12,371 nucleotides of DNA. Source: Nanobdellota archaeon (lineage in GTDB: Bacteria; Patescibacteriota; Minisyncoccia; UBA6257; GWB1-50-10). Where the stretch lies: contig JAUYPG010000032.1 of NCBI GenBank assembly GCA_030695805.1, positions 1 through 12,371 on the forward strand. The letters are read 5' to 3'. This document shows positions 11,422-12,371 of this stretch, one piece after another. The notes under the pieces are model-generated. The model worked only from the letters and a program-made list of their open reading frames with translations, ran no database searches and was not told the DNA's origin. The translations under genes were made by a program, and so were the position numbers. Each line of letters begins with the position of its first letter. Positions within the stretch are counted from its first letter, which is position 1.

Positions 11422-12371
11422 TAATACGTTCGTGATCTGTTTTAAGAGAGAAACCACGATTGCCGGAGGGAGTAGGCTATATGACGGCGTCCCCTTCTCA
11501 TCCTTCACGACCCAAGGTTCCTCGACGGTTGTTACTTTGCCGGTTTTTTTATCCACTTCGTATCGGTATGAAGGGGTCGCCTCGTAGGCGTCTATGTTCT
11601 CTTCGGCTTTTTCTTTTGGAATCGCGTTTCGCAGATATATTTTTGGAACTCCTTCTAGTGTGAGCAGAGTGTTCATCACTTCCTTATCCGCTTCTATTCT
11701 GTTTCGAATGGCCTCGATGCCAAGGTTGTCGCCTTCTTTTGAGGTGAGGCGCGCGTTATTGCACCCAGGGTTGTCGCAGATCAAGAAGACCTCATCTTTT
11801 TTTTTGTCGTACCCGACTTCTTTTGTTTTCAGAAGCTTCGTGCTTCTCGGGGTCTGGCACACGGGGCAGACCACGCGGTATTTCATCCGTTCGTCTATGA
11901 CTGCTTCGGGCACATCTATGAAGACGAAAAAGTCAGGGTCTTCTCGGTAGCCCATGAGGGTCCGGAAGTAGAGAGAGTAAGATATCTGGTCGAGAGATCT
12001 CGGGAAGCCGTCTATGAAAATCGCTTTTTTCTCGGATTTTGCTATTTCCCGTTCCACGAGCGTGAGAATGATTTCTGTCGGAAGAAGCGTTGTCGTGTTG
12101 CGTCCCAGAAGAGCATCAATCGCGTCATTTAAAGGGGTTACGCCCCGGTATGTGTTTTTGAGATATGAAACAAGCTCTTTTTTTTGCGTTTTATCCTCGA
12201 AATCATTGTGAATGCTTCGGACCACGTCTCCCACGGAAATGTGGCGGACATGTTCTTCCCCCACCGCCTCCTTAAAAAGCTTTGAATAGGTCCCTTTTCC
12301 GGAATTTTTAGGGCCAAGAAGAAAGCCCACAAAGGTGTTGGTTTTTAAGTATTCCTGGAGTTTTTTTATTT
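11413..12371 (-). CDS. adk: Adenylate kinase-like NMP kinase, 5'-truncated by window edge
   Basis: A P-loop nucleoside monophosphate kinase, probably ATP+AMP to 2 ADP. The frame is open to the right edge (KKLQEYLKTNTFVGFLLGP...), so the true start lies outside the window. A GTG at 12330 would directly abut the P-loop strand and is unlikely to be the start. Motifs are GPKNSGKGTYSKLF (P-loop), HISVGDVVR (cf. ISTGDMLR), AIFIDGFPRSLDQ (NMP site), RMKYRVVCPVC opening the LID, a CX4C (CDNPGC) closing it, and AIRNRIEADKEV. The LID is enlarged, with about 29 residues between the two cysteine pairs against about 16 in zinc Adks. A C-terminal tail of some 70 residues (YRYEVDKKTGKVTTVEEPWVV...) is not part of the standard fold. 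Its place upstream of infA matches adk in spc-alpha clusters. The stop is within a palindromic repeat. Confidence 0.82.
   Translation of the reverse strand, partial: IKKLQEYLKTNTFVGFLLGPKNSGKGTYSKLFKEAVGEEHVRHISVGDVVRSIHNDFEDKTQKKELVSYLKNTYRGVTPLNDAIDALLGRNTTTLLPTEIILTLVEREIAKSEKKAIFIDGFPRSLDQISYSLYFRTLMGYREDPDFFVFIDVPEAVIDERMKYRVVCPVCQTPRSTKLLKTKEVGYDKKKDEVFLICDNPGCNNARLTSKEGDNLGIEAIRNRIEADKEVMNTLLTLEGVPKIYLRNAIPKEKAEENIDAYEATPSYRYEVDKKTGKVTTVEEPWVVKDEKGTPSYSLLPPAIVVSLLKQITNVLNL

Overview
The window looks like a conserved informational and cell-wall region of an uncultivated Patescibacteria/CPR bacterium, most likely a Parcubacteria-type lineage (inference). Every recognisable protein gene is on the minus strand, so biological order runs from high to low coordinates. 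Supporting signs are the compact ribosomal proteins, an RNA polymerase alpha subunit with no C-terminal domain, a minimal clamp-loader subunit, near-total absence of Shine-Dalgarno sequences, and spacers filled with short palindromic repeats. TGA is used as an ordinary stop (metG, lysC, rplQ, rplM), so there is no sign of recoding.

Layout in transcription order: (1) 12371-11413, a 5'-truncated adenylate-kinase-like gene with an enlarged zinc LID and a C-terminal extension. (2) 11330-11135, a non-coding segment with an extended -10 box, about 145 nt that fold into a closing stem, a central bubble and an apical stem (6S RNA-like), and a strong intrinsic terminator. (3) 11132-9387, metG, whose predicted promoter would give a leaderless mRNA. 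(4) 9390-5037, infA-rpmJ-rpsM-rpsK-rpsD-rpoA-rplQ-rplM-rpsI, a classic alpha operon joined to the L13-S9 pair and led by a near-consensus promoter overlapping the metG stop. (5) 5030-3669, a divergent aspartate kinase flanked by a GC-rich hairpin and a Rho-independent terminator; it is the only gene here with a strong Shine-Dalgarno. (6) 3657-1, murA, mreB, a short holB-like gene, and the first two thirds of frr.

Together the genes serve translation (initiation factor, ribosomal proteins, Met-tRNA synthetase, recycling factor), transcription (alpha subunit and perhaps a 6S-like RNA), peptidoglycan precursor synthesis and cell shape (MurA, MreB, perhaps the aspartate kinase), and DNA replication (delta').

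The least ordinary features are non-coding. Almost every spacer outside the aspartate-kinase segment carries an imperfect palindrome built from short repeated words, and the word family differs between spacers. One element of about 100 bp occurs twice. Several stop codons, and one start codon, lie inside these palindromes. The rplQ stop sits in the 4-nt loop of a perfect 18-bp hairpin. The 6S-like RNA candidate and this repeat system are the observations most worth following up.
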